DNA of 64,000 nucleotides, taken from positions 1 through 64,000 of the forward strand of contig NZ_JAIEPN010000004.1 of the NCBI RefSeq assembly GCF_019748365.1, given 5' to 3'. The notes under the pieces are model-generated. The model saw nothing but the letters and a program-made list of their open reading frames with translations. It did no database searches and was not told the DNA's origin. The position numbers were made by a program, and so were the translations under genes. Each line of letters opens with the position of its first letter. The first letter of the stretch is position 1. Positions 17,743 to 26,682 of the stretch are shown here, piece after piece. Origin of the DNA: Novosphingobium sp. (lineage in GTDB: Bacteria; Pseudomonadota; Alphaproteobacteria; Sphingomonadales; Sphingomonadaceae).

Positions 17743-20142
17743 ATGGCATCTCGCGCACTCGTTTCGCCCGCTGCAGGGCGTGCCGCCAAGGCTGCCGACT
17801 GGCGCGCGATTCTCCGTCGCAGCTTCCGCCGCAGCGCGGAGCTGATCGGCGCGGCGCTGCTGTTCGCCGCGATGATTGCGCTCGGCCTCGCGCTGGCGAC
17901 CTATACCCAGACCGATCCTTCTGGCAGCACCGCTTCGGGCAGCCCGGTCGAAAACTGGATGGGCCTGCCCGGCGCCTGGGCGGCAGAGCGCGTGCTGCTG
18001 TTCTTCGGCCTGCCCGGCGTGCTGCTGCTGCCGCTGCTCTATGTCTTCGCGCGGCGGCTGTGGGATGCCGCCGGCGATCTGATCGACATCGACGAGGAAG
18101 ACGAGGAGCTCCAGCCACTGCCTGCCTGGTGGCGCCTCACGGCGATGCTCGTGCTCGCCATGGCGCTCGTCGGGACGGCCTTCGCGCTGATGCTGACCGG
18201 GCCGGGCGGCACGCTGCCAGCCGGCGCGGGCGGGCTCGGCGGGCTCCTCGGCGCGGCGCTGGTTCGCGGCGCGGCGCATTTCGTGCCGGCCGCCGAACTG
18301 TGGATCGTGCGCGGAGTCGCCGTCATCACCGGGATCGGCGGCCTCTTCGTCACTGCGCAAGTCTTCGCGTTCGATTGGCACCGCCTGCCCCGTATGCCCG
18401 CTTTCCTGCGCCGCGGCGAACGTCCGGCGCTTCCCGCTGCGGCCGGTGTCGCCACGCTCTTGCCCAAGCGCCAGCCCAAACCGCGCGCCGATGCGGGCGA
18501 GGACGCTGCGGTCTTCCCTGCCGAGACGCCGCCCGCGCGCCGCCGCCCGACCGAGATCACCGATCCTTCGCGCCCGCCCGCCCCGGCGCAGCTTGCGGGC
18601 AAGGCGCGGCAAGGCGATCTGTTCGATCAATACGAGCTGCCCGGTCTCGACATTCTCGAACCGCTGCCCGCCGCCACCGGCCCGAAGATCGACAAGCTCG
18701 CGCTCGAGCGCAATGCGCGCCTGCTCGAGAACGTGCTGGACGATTTCAACGTGAAGGGCGAAATCACTGCGGTCCGCACCGGCCCCGTCGTCACGATGTA
18801 CGAGCTGGAACCAGCGCCGGGCATCAAAGCAAGCCGCGTCATCGGCCTTGCCGACGATATCGCCCGCAACATGAGCGCGATCTCGGCGCGCGTGTCCTCG
18901 ATCCCCGGCCGCACCGTCATGGGCATCGAACTGCCCAACGCGGTCCGCGACATGGTCTCGTTCCGCGAGCTCGTCTCCTGCAGCAAGTTTGTCGATTCGA
19001 AGGGCATGCTCCCGATCATCCTCGGCAAGGATATCGCGGGCGAACCCATTGTGGCAGACCTCGCCACTATGCCGCACCTTCTGGTCGCGGGCACCACCGG
19101 CTCGGGCAAGTCCGTGGGCCTCAACTGCATTCTGCTCTCGCTGCTCTACCGGCTGACACCGCAGCAGTGCCGCCTGATCCTCGTCGATCCCAAGGTGCTC
19201 GAGCTCAAGTCCTACGACGATATTCCGCACCTGCTCTCACCCGTGGTGACGGAGCCTTCGAAGGCCGTGCGCGCGCTCAAGTGGGCGGTCGAGGAAATGG
19301 AGCGGCGCTACCGCATGATGTCCTCGGTCAGCGTGCGCAACATCTCGGGCTTCAACGAAAAAGTCCGCGCTGCCGCCAGCAAGGGCAAGCCGCTGGGCCG
19401 CCGCATCCAGGTCGGCTTCGATCCCGATACCGGCGAGGAACTGTTCGAGGAGCAGCAGCTCGATTATCAGGTCCTGCCGCAGATCGTGGTGATCGTCGAC
19501 GAGCTGGCCGACCTCATGGTCACCGTCGGCAAGGAGATCGAAGTCCTCATCCAGCGCCTCTCGCAGAAGAGCCGCGCCGCGGGCATCCACCTCATCATGG
19601 CGACGCAGCGCCCCTCGGTCGATGTCATCACCGGCGTAATCAAGGCCAACCTGCCGACCCGGATCAGCTTCGCCGTCACCAGCCGCATCGACAGCCGCAC
19701 GATCCTTGGCGAACAGGGTGCCGAGCAGCTGCTCGGCAAGGGCGACATGCTCTACAAGCCGAGTACCGGCGCCATCGCGCGCGTTCACGGCCCCTTCGTC
19801 AGCGACGAGGAAGTCGAGCGCGTGGCCGATCACTGGCGCGGGCAGGGTAGCCCGGACTACGTCGACAGCGTGACCGAAGAGCCCGAGGATGGCGGCTTCG
19901 GCTTCGACGACCTCGACGCGACCGCCTCGGACAACCCGGAAGAGCGCAAGTACCGCCAGGTCTGCCAGCTCGTGTTCGAAAGCCAGAAGGCCTCGGCCAG
20001 CTGGGTTCAGCGCCAGATGGGCGTGGGCTACAACACCGCCTCCAAATGGATCGAGCGCATGGAAGCGGATGGCTTCGTGGGCCCCGCCAATCACGTTGGC
20101 CGGCGGGAAATTTACCGCGATAAAGACGGCAATCCGCTGTGA
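17743..20142 (+). CDS. ftsK: DNA translocase FtsK
   Basis: FtsK pumps chromosomal DNA through the division septum and activates dimer resolution. The 799-residue protein has four membrane segments in the first 220 residues, a Pro/Arg-rich linker, then the RecA-like motor with Walker A GTTGSGKS near residue 452 and Walker B VVIVDELADLM near 588. The C-terminal gamma winged helix (from RKYRQVCQLVFESQ near residue 730) reads KOPS sites. Length is short for FtsK because the linker is small, as in alphaproteobacteria. It has its own 110-base upstream gap, containing two TGGATTCT repeats 16 bases apart. Confidence 0.96.
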   Translation: MASRALVSPAAGRAAKAADWRAILRRSFRRSAELIGAALLFAAMIALGLALATYTQTDPSGSTASGSPVENWMGLPGAWAAERVLLFFGLPGVLLLPLLYVFARRLWDAAGDLIDIDEEDEELQPLPAWWRLTAMLVLAMALVGTAFALMLTGPGGTLPAGAGGLGGLLGAALVRGAAHFVPAAELWIVRGVAVITGIGGLFVTAQVFAFDWHRLPRMPAFLRRGERPALPAAAGVATLLPKRQPKPRADAGEDAAVFPAETPPARRRPTEITDPSRPPAPAQLAGKARQGDLFDQYELPGLDILEPLPAATGPKIDKLALERNARLLENVLDDFNVKGEITAVRTGPVVTMYELEPAPGIKASRVIGLADDIARNMSAISARVSSIPGRTVMGIELPNAVRDMVSFRELVSCSKFVDSKGMLPIILGKDIAGEPIVADLATMPHLLVAGTTGSGKSVGLNCILLSLLYRLTPQQCRLILVDPKVLELKSYDDIPHLLSPVVTEPSKAVRALKWAVEEMERRYRMMSSVSVRNISGFNEKVRAAASKGKPLGRRIQVGFDPDTGEELFEEQQLDYQVLPQIVVIVDELADLMVTVGKEIEVLIQRLSQKSRAAGIHLIMATQRPSVDVITGVIKANLPTRISFAVTSRIDSRTILGEQGAEQLLGKGDMLYKPSTGAIARVHGPFVSDEEVERVADHWRGQGSPDYVDSVTEEPEDGGFGFDDLDATASDNPEERKYRQVCQLVFESQKASASWVQRQMGVGYNTASKWIERMEADGFVGPANHVGRREIYRDKDGNPL

Positions 20143-20296
20143 AGGGAACTGCTGCGCCCGCAGACCCTTAATGCGTTTCGCCTGCGGCCGTTCTCACTTC
20201 ATGACTGGCGGGCTCGTGCTTTGCCCTTAGCATTGCCGCTGGTCACCGGGTCTGCACCCGGGGTCGATGTGCAACCCTCGCGAGAAAGGTTATGGC

Positions 20297-20731
20297 GTGC
20301 CCTATATAGCGCTGTCCCAGTGCTGGTTCACGCGTCAGCATCAGCCGACGCCGTGGCGCGCGCACGAGGATGACGGCTCGATCTATAGCATTTGCCGCCA
20401 TTGCGGCCGGCGCATTGTCACCCGGGGCAAACACCGCTGGTCGATTGCAGATGGGCTCGATGTGGCGCACCTTGCCGAGAAAGCTACGGGGCGCTTCCTC
20501 ACCGTGCTCGACAGCGCCGACGAACTCGTCGTCCGCCGCTTCACCGTCGATCATCTGGCCGACGAGGCGGCGATCAATGCCTTCAAGCTCGAACTGCGGG
20601 CGCGATATGGCATGGACGAACCGGGCAGCGATCTGACCCTGCTCGACAGTGCGGACAAGAAGGCAGAACGTCCGCGAAAGGCTCCGCCTATGCCCGTCCG
20701 CCGGGAACCGGATAGCCCGCGAACCGCTTGA
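20297..20731 (+). CDS. Hypothetical protein with a small Cys pair
   Basis: The 144-residue product from GTG 20297 contains YSICRHCGRRIV, a Cys-x2-Cys knuckle, and no membrane segment or signal peptide; the C-terminal 40 residues are charged and Pro-rich. GTG 20297 is preferred because GAAAGG (20284-20289) stands 7 bases upstream; an in-frame start at 20267 is possible. The 3' end overlaps the convergent Lrp/AsnC gene by 44 bases. I do not recognise a function; the short Cys motif could be half of a zinc site. Confidence 0.65.
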   Translation: MPYIALSQCWFTRQHQPTPWRAHEDDGSIYSICRHCGRRIVTRGKHRWSIADGLDVAHLAEKATGRFLTVLDSADELVVRRFTVDHLADEAAINAFKLELRARYGMDEPGSDLTLLDSADKKAERPRKAPPMPVRREPDSPRTA

Positions 20732-21155
20732 TCTGGCGCAGCGAGAAGCTCGAGCGCATCGACGAGACTCCCGGCAGCCGCGCGAGGCAATCGCGGTGGA
20801 TGCGGTCGTACTGGTCAAGGTCCGCCGCCGCCACGCGCAGCAGGTAGTCCGCCCCGCCGGACATCAGGTGGCATTCGAGAATATCATCGAAATCCCCCAC
20901 CGCGCGCTCGAAACGGTCCATTGCCTCGCGGCTCTGGCTGGTCAGGGTGATCTCGACGAAGACGAGTGCGGCAAGCCCGATCCGGCGAGGATCGACGCGC
21001 GCGGCGTACCCGCTGATCACCCCGGCTTCCTCCAGTGCGCGGATGCGGCGGTGGCAGGCCGAGGGGGAGAGCGCGACCGCCTCGGCCAGCGTGGCAATGG
21101 GTCGCGCCGAGTCGTGCTGCAGTGCATCAATCAAAGCGGCGTCAATTCGATCCAT
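20688..21155 (-). CDS. Lrp/AsnC family transcriptional regulator
   Basis: The 155-residue protein has an N-terminal winged helix (IDALQHDSARPIATLAEAVA to CHRRIRALEEAGVISGYAAR) and a C-terminal RAM ligand-binding domain with the ECHLMSGGADYLLRVAA core. Lrp-type proteins form octamers that wrap DNA in response to amino acids. The divergent neighbour is alanine dehydrogenase, so alanine is the probable effector and ald the likely target (AldR-like), which is an inference from position. Confidence 0.93.
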   Translation of the reverse strand: MDRIDAALIDALQHDSARPIATLAEAVALSPSACHRRIRALEEAGVISGYAARVDPRRIGLAALVFVEITLTSQSREAMDRFERAVGDFDDILECHLMSGGADYLLRVAAADLDQYDRIHRDCLARLPGVSSMRSSFSLRQIKRFAGYPVPGGRA

Positions 21156-21165
21156 GCAAGATTTT

Positions 21166-21229
21166 CCTGATTTTCTGGCAATGGCCAGGAAATATCACCA
21201 AATCAGGCCACGCGATATGGCCAATCAGG
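21166..21229. promoter_or_regulatory. Probable Lrp-type operator region for ald
   Basis: The 135-base divergent gap holds CCTGATT at 21166-21172 and two inverted counterparts AATCAGG at 21201-21207 and 21223-21229, the last two 22 bases (two turns) apart. A palindrome TTTCTGGC-AATG-GCCAgGAAA sits at 21172-21192. Repeated phased sites suit DNA wrapping by an Lrp octamer. Confidence 0.5.
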
Positions 21230-21290
21230 TGAAACAGCGCGCGCGCGTGGGTGTATCCTTTTGGCAGCAGCCAGCGAAAAGGATCCTGCC

Positions 21291-22406
21291 ATGCGTGTCG
21301 GTACCGTCCGTGAGATCAAGAACCACGAATACCGCGTCGGTCTGACGCCCGAGAGCGCGCGCGAACTTGCCGCACATGGCCACGAAGTCTGGGTCGAAAC
21401 CGGCGCCGGGCTCGGCATCGGCGCGGCGGACCGCGATTACGAAGCCGCCGGCGCGGTGATCAAGCCCGATGCCGCCACGATCTTCGCCGAGTGTGAAATG
21501 GTCGTGAAGGTCAAGGAACCGCAGGCCGTCGAGCGCGCCCAGCTGCGCGAAGGCCAGATTCTCTTCACCTATCTCCACCTCGCGCCCGATCCGGAGCAGA
21601 CCGCCGATCTCGTGAAGTCCGGCGTCACCGCGATTGCCTATGAAACCGTGACCGGCCCCGGCAACCAGCTCCCGCTGCTCAAGCCGATGAGCCAGGTTGC
21701 GGGGCGCATGGCGATCCAGGCCGGCGCCACCGCGCTTGAAAAGGCGCACGGCGGCCGCGGCGTGCTGCTCGGCGGCGTGCCCGGCGTGCTGCCAGCCAAG
21801 GTCGCGGTGATCGGCGGCGGGGTCGTCGGCTTCAACGCGGCGCAAATGGCTGCCGGCCTCGGCGCTGACGTCACCATTCTCGACCGCGATCCCGAAGTGC
21901 TCGAGCGGCTCGGCACCCATTTCGAAAGCCGTGCCAAGACGCGCTTTTCCAACCGCGCGAACCTTGCCGATTGTGTCGCCGAGGCGGATCTCGTCATCGG
22001 CGCCGTGCTGATCCCCGGCGCCGCCGCGCCCAAGCTTGTCACGCGCGACATGCTCGCGACGATGAAGCCCGGCGCGGTGCTCGTCGACGTCGCGATCGAT
22101 CAGGGCGGTTGTTTCGAAACCAGCCGCGCGACGACCCATGCCGAACCGACCTTCGTGGTCGATGGCATCGTCCACTATTGCGTGGCCAACATGCCCGGCG
22201 GCGTCGCGCGCACCAGCACTTATGCGCTCAACAACGTGACCTTGCCGCATGCCCTCAGAATAGCCGATCTCGGCTGGAAGGCGGCGCTCGCCGCCAACCC
22301 CCATCTCGCCGCGGGGCTCAACGTCCATGCCGGCGAAGTGACCTACGAAGCGGTCGCGCGCGAACTGGGTTATGTTTACCGGCCGGTCGCGGAACTACTT
22401 GCCTGA
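21291..22406 (+). CDS. ald: Alanine dehydrogenase
   Basis: This NAD-dependent enzyme interconverts L-alanine and pyruvate plus ammonium. The 371-residue protein begins [20 protein letters not shown], as is typical of the family. The catalytic Lys lies in VVKVKEPQ near residue 74, the catalytic His in FTYLHLAP near 95, and the Rossmann loop [15 protein letters not shown] near 175. ATG 21291 fits this start and has AAAGGA upstream; an in-frame codon at 21261 is rejected. It is divergent from the Lrp/AsnC gene. Confidence 0.96.
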   Translation: MRVGTVREIKNHEYRVGLTPESARELAAHGHEVWVETGAGLGIGAADRDYEAAGAVIKPDAATIFAECEMVVKVKEPQAVERAQLREGQILFTYLHLAPDPEQTADLVKSGVTAIAYETVTGPGNQLPLLKPMSQVAGRMAIQAGATALEKAHGGRGVLLGGVPGVLPAKVAVIGGGVVGFNAAQMAAGLGADVTILDRDPEVLERLGTHFESRAKTRFSNRANLADCVAEADLVIGAVLIPGAAAPKLVTRDMLATMKPGAVLVDVAIDQGGCFETSRATTHAEPTFVVDGIVHYCVANMPGGVARTSTYALNNVTLPHALRIADLGWKAALAANPHLAAGLNVHAGEVTYEAVARELGYVYRPVAELLA

Positions 22407-22413
22407 CTCCGGG

Positions 22414-22429
22414 GCGGAGTTAACTCCGC
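22414..22429. terminator. Perfect 16-base palindrome after ald
   Basis: GCGGAGTT-AACTCCGC lies 8 bases after the ald stop and 30 bases before the diguanylate cyclase start. As RNA it folds as a 6-base stem with a TTAA loop, but without a T-run. It may be a terminator or an operator for the next gene. Confidence 0.4.
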
Positions 22430-22458
22430 TCTAAGCCCATTTCGATAGAACCGGTCCC

Positions 22459-24168
22459 ATGGACTGGATGTGGCGCAGATTTGTGCTGTTCGGGCTGGTG
22501 GCTTTGCTATCTGGCCTGTTCGGCATGCCCGCTGCCGCAGCGCCCGTTGTCGCAAGCCAGACCTGCCATGCTTCAGCCGCAGCGGGCGAGCGCCTTGCCG
22601 ACCTTGATCGTGCGCCGCAGCGCTGGATCTGTTCCGATGCCTCCTACGATATCGGGCCGGACAGCCTGTTCCTGCGCTTCCGGCTCGACAATCGCGAGGC
22701 TCCGCGGGCGCAGAGTTTTGTCACCCATGCCTCGCCGTTTGCCGCGATCACCATCCGAGTGATCGATGCCAGGGGCGCCGTGAGTACGGCCCGCTACACC
22801 AAGGCTGATTCGCGCCACCTCGTCGCGGGGCCGATGATGGTGCTACCCCTCCCGCGGACCTCCGACGCCCCGCGCGAGGTTGCCGTGCGCATCGACAAGG
22901 CATGGAACAAGACCATCGCCAGCGAGGCCCGGCTCGACAGCACGCTCGAAGGTTCGGGCTGGGATATGGGCGTGGTTGTCACCATGGCCGCCATCTGCGG
23001 CATGCTGATCGTGCCGCTGCTGCTCAATTTCGGGTTCTACATCGTGCTGCGGCGCGAATTCGTGCTTTGGCACATCGCGATGGTCGGCCTGATGCTGGTC
23101 CAGTCGGTGTTCGGCACGGGCTTCATCCATATCCTCGCCAGTCCCGATGCCGCGACCGAGATTTCGATCAACAGTCTGTGCTTCGGCGCGGTCGCTGCCT
23201 CCGGGCTGATGTTCGTCGTCACGTTCCTCGAGCCCGATGCCTTGTCGCCGGCGCTGCGCCGCCTGTTCTTGACTTGCGCGCCGCTGGTCATGGCCGGCGG
23301 CGTGTTCACGTCGTTGCAGATCGATGCGCTGCGGCCGTGGAGCGCGCTCGGCATCTACTGCGCGGTGTCTTTTGCCATCTGCCTCATCTTCGGCGCGCTC
23401 GTCACGGCATGGCGGCGCGGCAGCAAACTGGTGATCTTCCTCATGGTCGGCTGGGCGCCCACGCTCCTGGTCGGGGTCTACCGCATCGGCAGCTATGTTC
23501 TGCCCGGCACCCGCCCAACCGAATCGGTCGTAATCTTCCAGCTGGCGCTCGCTGCCGAAGTGCTCGCCAATTCGCTCGGCATCGTGATCCGCTTCCTTGA
23601 ACTGCGGCGCGAGCGCGACCTTGCCAATGCCCGCGCGACCGAGCTGGAAGGTGTTGCCGGCCGCGATGCGCTCACCGGCCTGTGGAACCGCCACTCGATC
23701 GAGCGCCGCTTCAACGATCTGTTCCGCCTCGGCTATCGCACCATGGCGGTGATCGATCTCGATCACTTCAAGCGGATCAACGACCGGCATGGCCACGCCG
23801 TGGGCGATGCCGTGCTCAAGGTTGTCGCGGCCACGCTGGCCGAAGATCCCGAAGCCTGCGCGATCCGCATGGGCGGCGAGGAATTCCTCATGCTGCTGCG
23901 CGGGCCCGGCAGCGCCGAACGCGCCGAACGCTGCCGCCGCGCGCTCAGCACGCGGATCGCCGCAGCCGTTCCGGGGCTGGAGCATGTCGTCACGGCCAGC
24001 ATGGGTCTGGTCGAGCACGATCTTTCCGGCAACCTCGATGTGGAATTCGCGGTGCTCTACAGCCACTGCGACCGCCTGCTCTATGAGGCCAAGCGCCTCG
24101 GCCGCAACCGCACCATGCGCGAGCGGCTGACCGGCTTCACGCCCGATTTGCAGGCGCGGACCGCCTAG
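22459..24168 (+). CDS. Membrane diguanylate cyclase with 7TM-type sensor
   Basis: The 569-residue protein should make cyclic di-GMP. It has a signal peptide, a periplasmic all-beta domain of about 150 residues (7TMR-DISM extracellular type), seven membrane helices at about 175-375, a short coiled coil and a GGDEF domain from residue 395. The active-site motif is present as MGGEEF near residue 475, with metal-binding Asp in AVIDLDHFKRIND. No RxxD inhibitory site immediately before the motif is obvious. It has no EAL domain. It lies alone after ald. Confidence 0.92.
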   Translation: MDWMWRRFVLFGLVALLSGLFGMPAAAAPVVASQTCHASAAAGERLADLDRAPQRWICSDASYDIGPDSLFLRFRLDNREAPRAQSFVTHASPFAAITIRVIDARGAVSTARYTKADSRHLVAGPMMVLPLPRTSDAPREVAVRIDKAWNKTIASEARLDSTLEGSGWDMGVVVTMAAICGMLIVPLLLNFGFYIVLRREFVLWHIAMVGLMLVQSVFGTGFIHILASPDAATEISINSLCFGAVAASGLMFVVTFLEPDALSPALRRLFLTCAPLVMAGGVFTSLQIDALRPWSALGIYCAVSFAICLIFGALVTAWRRGSKLVIFLMVGWAPTLLVGVYRIGSYVLPGTRPTESVVIFQLALAAEVLANSLGIVIRFLELRRERDLANARATELEGVAGRDALTGLWNRHSIERRFNDLFRLGYRTMAVIDLDHFKRINDRHGHAVGDAVLKVVAATLAEDPEACAIRMGGEEFLMLLRGPGSAERAERCRRALSTRIAAAVPGLEHVVTASMGLVEHDLSGNLDVEFAVLYSHCDRLLYEAKRLGRNRTMRERLTGFTPDLQARTA

Positions 24169-24551
24169 TCCACGAACAGCGCCGCCATCTCCGCCGGCAC
24201 GCGCTGGATGCGCCCGCTGGCCAGATCGATCAGCACCCACTGCGTCCGTGCGCTGACGATCACCTTGCCGTCGGCATTGCGGAAATCCACGCGCCGGTCG
24301 AACCGCGCGCCGCGTGGCGGATCGGGCACGAAGGTTTCGCCCGTCACGCTCTCGCCCAGCACAATATTGCCGCGATAGTCGATCTCGTGCCGCGTCACGA
24401 CCCAGACATAGGCCGCCTGCCACTCCGCCGGCGCCAGCGCTTCCCAGTGCGAGGTGGCAAGGGCCTCCATCCACTGCACCCACACCGCGTTGTTCACGTG
24501 GCCCAGCACGTCGATATGCTCGGGCCCTGCGGTGAAGGTCTTGGTGTGCAT
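24165..24551 (-). CDS. Acyl-CoA thioesterase (hotdog fold, 4HBT)
   Basis: The 128-residue protein fits a single hotdog domain: DVLGHVNNAVWVQWMEAL carries the conserved His-Val-Asn-Asn catalytic loop near residue 18 (family Asp/Asn nucleophile site). Such enzymes hydrolyse acyl-CoA thioesters; the substrate cannot be predicted. ATG 24551 lies two bases after the S9 peptidase stop, so the two are one transcription unit. The stop overlaps the convergent diguanylate cyclase stop by four bases. Confidence 0.87.
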   Translation of the reverse strand: MHTKTFTAGPEHIDVLGHVNNAVWVQWMEALATSHWEALAPAEWQAAYVWVVTRHEIDYRGNIVLGESVTGETFVPDPPRGARFDRRVDFRNADGKVIVSARTQWVLIDLASGRIQRVPAEMAALFVD

Positions 24552-24553
24552 GA

Positions 24554-26617
24554 TCACACAGCAACGCCCAGCTGTGCGAGGATGAAGGCGAACTCCTCCG
24601 CCGTCTCGCGCAGGCCCTCGAACCGCCCCGACTTGCCGCCATGCCCTGCGCCCATGTTGGTCTTGAGCAGCAGCTCGTTGCTGTCGGTCTTCAGCTCGCG
24701 CAGCTTTGCGACCCACTTGGCCGGTTCCCAATAAGTCACGCGCGGATCGTTGAGGCCCGCCGTCACCAGCATCGGCGGGTAGTCCTGCGCGGAGACCTGA
24801 TCATAGGGCGAGTACGAGCGGATCAGCTCGAACGCATCCTTGTCCTCGATCGGGTTGCCCCATTCCGGCCATTCGCCCGGCGTGAGCGGCAGGCTTTCGT
24901 CGAGCATGGTCGCCAGCACATCGACAAACGGCACATGCGCCGCCACTGCGCCCCACAGCGCGGGATCCGAATTGATCACCGCGCCCATCAGTTCGCCGCC
25001 CGCCGAGCCGCCCGCAATCGCGATCCGGCCCGCCGCGGTGAACCCTTCCGCAATCAGACCCTTCGCCACGTCGACGAAGTCGTGGAACGTATTCGTCCGC
25101 TGCTCCAGCTTCCCCGCCTTGTACCAGCGCCGCCCGAGATCATCACCGCCCCGGATATGCGCGATGGCATAGGCAAAGCCGCGGTCTATCAGGCTCAGCC
25201 GCGTCGTCGAGAAACCCGGCCCGATGGCAATGCCATAAGCGCCGTAGCCGTAGAGATAGAGGGGGCCGCCTTGTTCCCGGCCCTTGCGCCACACCAGCGA
25301 GACCGGCACTGCCGTGCCATCGCGCGCGGTGATCTCCAGCCGCGCCGTCTCATAGAGCGATGCGTCGTAGCCGCTCGGGATTTCCTGCGTCTTCAGCAGC
25401 TCCAGCCGCCCTTCGGCCACGTGATAGTCATAGACCGAAGCCGGGCTGGTCATGGACTCGTAGCTCACGCGCAGCTTGTCCATCGCCCATTCCGGATTGT
25501 CACCCAGCGAGGCTTCATAGCTCGCTTCCGGAAAGGCAATCGGCTCGATCCGCGCCGGATCATCGTAGTAACGCACCTCGATCCGGTCGAGCCCGCGCAC
25601 CCGGCCTTCAACCACATAGAAATCGCGGAACAAGTCGAACCCGGTCAGGTAGAAGTCATCCGTCCCCTCGATCAGCGTGGACCATTCGCCGGGATTGCCT
25701 AGCGGCGCGGTGGCGAGGCGGAAGTTCTCGTGCGTGTCGTTGGTGTGGATGAACAGCGTCTCGCCCCGCACATCCACATCATACTCGACGCCAGTCTCCC
25801 GCGCCTTCACCAGCAGCGGCGCAGCCAGCGGATCGGCAGCAGGCACCAGCCGCACTTCGCTCGTCTCGTGGTCGCCGGTCGCAATCACCAGCCACTCGTC
25901 GTTCGCCGAAAGCCCGGCGGAAACGCGGAAGCCCTCGTCGTGCTCATGATAGAGCTCGACATCGCTTTCCACCGGCGTCCCCAGCCAGTGCAGCCGCGCA
26001 TTGTCCGTCCGCCACTGCGCATTGGCGAGGCTGTAGACCAGCGCCTTGTCGCCCGCTGCCCAGACAAGCGCGGACAGTGTGCCCGGGATCACATCGGGCA
26101 GTTCCTCGCCTGTCGCGATCACCTTGATCCGCGCGGTGAAGCGCTCCGAGCCATTGTCATCGACAGCCCAGGCGAGCAGCCGCCCGTCGCTGGAAACCGA
26201 AAGCGCGCCGAGCCGGAAGTATTCCTTGCCCTCCGCCAGCGCCACCTCGTCGAGGATCAGCTCGTCCGGCCCTCCGGCGACCGGGCGCCGCCACCACTTC
26301 TTGTACTCGGCGCCGTCTTCGTATTCGATCCAGTAGAGCCAGTCGCCGTCCTTCTGTGGCACCGACTTGTCGGCTTCCTTGATCCGCCCGCGCATCTCAG
26401 CGAGCAATGTCTCGACAGTCGGCTGCAGCGGCGCCATCCGCGCCTCGAACCACGCGTTTTCCACTTCCAGATGCGCCAGCACCTCGGCGTCCTTCACCTC
26501 CGGATAACCGGGATCGCGCAGCCAGTTGTAGGGATCCTCGATCGTCACGCCGTGGTGGGTGAACGTGTGGGGTTTCTTCGCGGCGACCGGAGGCGCTGCA
26601 GGGGTGGTGTCCGTCAT
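24554..26617 (-). CDS. S9 family prolyl oligopeptidase / oligopeptidase B
   Basis: The 687-residue protein is a cytosolic serine peptidase of the prolyl oligopeptidase family, closest in layout to oligopeptidase B, which cuts after basic residues in short peptides. Residues up to about 400 form the beta-propeller. The alpha/beta-hydrolase domain has the nucleophile in GGSAGGELMGAV, with Asp in GLNDPRVTYWEP and His in MGAGHGGKSGR. No signal peptide is seen. ATG 26617 is used; another ATG three codons upstream is possible. It is divergent from the M24 peptidase. Confidence 0.92.
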   Translation of the reverse strand: MTDTTPAAPPVAAKKPHTFTHHGVTIEDPYNWLRDPGYPEVKDAEVLAHLEVENAWFEARMAPLQPTVETLLAEMRGRIKEADKSVPQKDGDWLYWIEYEDGAEYKKWWRRPVAGGPDELILDEVALAEGKEYFRLGALSVSSDGRLLAWAVDDNGSERFTARIKVIATGEELPDVIPGTLSALVWAAGDKALVYSLANAQWRTDNARLHWLGTPVESDVELYHEHDEGFRVSAGLSANDEWLVIATGDHETSEVRLVPAADPLAAPLLVKARETGVEYDVDVRGETLFIHTNDTHENFRLATAPLGNPGEWSTLIEGTDDFYLTGFDLFRDFYVVEGRVRGLDRIEVRYYDDPARIEPIAFPEASYEASLGDNPEWAMDKLRVSYESMTSPASVYDYHVAEGRLELLKTQEIPSGYDASLYETARLEITARDGTAVPVSLVWRKGREQGGPLYLYGYGAYGIAIGPGFSTTRLSLIDRGFAYAIAHIRGGDDLGRRWYKAGKLEQRTNTFHDFVDVAKGLIAEGFTAAGRIAIAGGSAGGELMGAVINSDPALWGAVAAHVPFVDVLATMLDESLPLTPGEWPEWGNPIEDKDAFELIRSYSPYDQVSAQDYPPMLVTAGLNDPRVTYWEPAKWVAKLRELKTDSNELLLKTNMGAGHGGKSGRFEGLRETAEEFAFILAQLGVAV

Positions 26618-26682
26618 GCCCCGCATCTATGGTGCTATCCATGAGCCTGCAAGGCAGGCAGCACGCTTCAGGACAGAACGCC

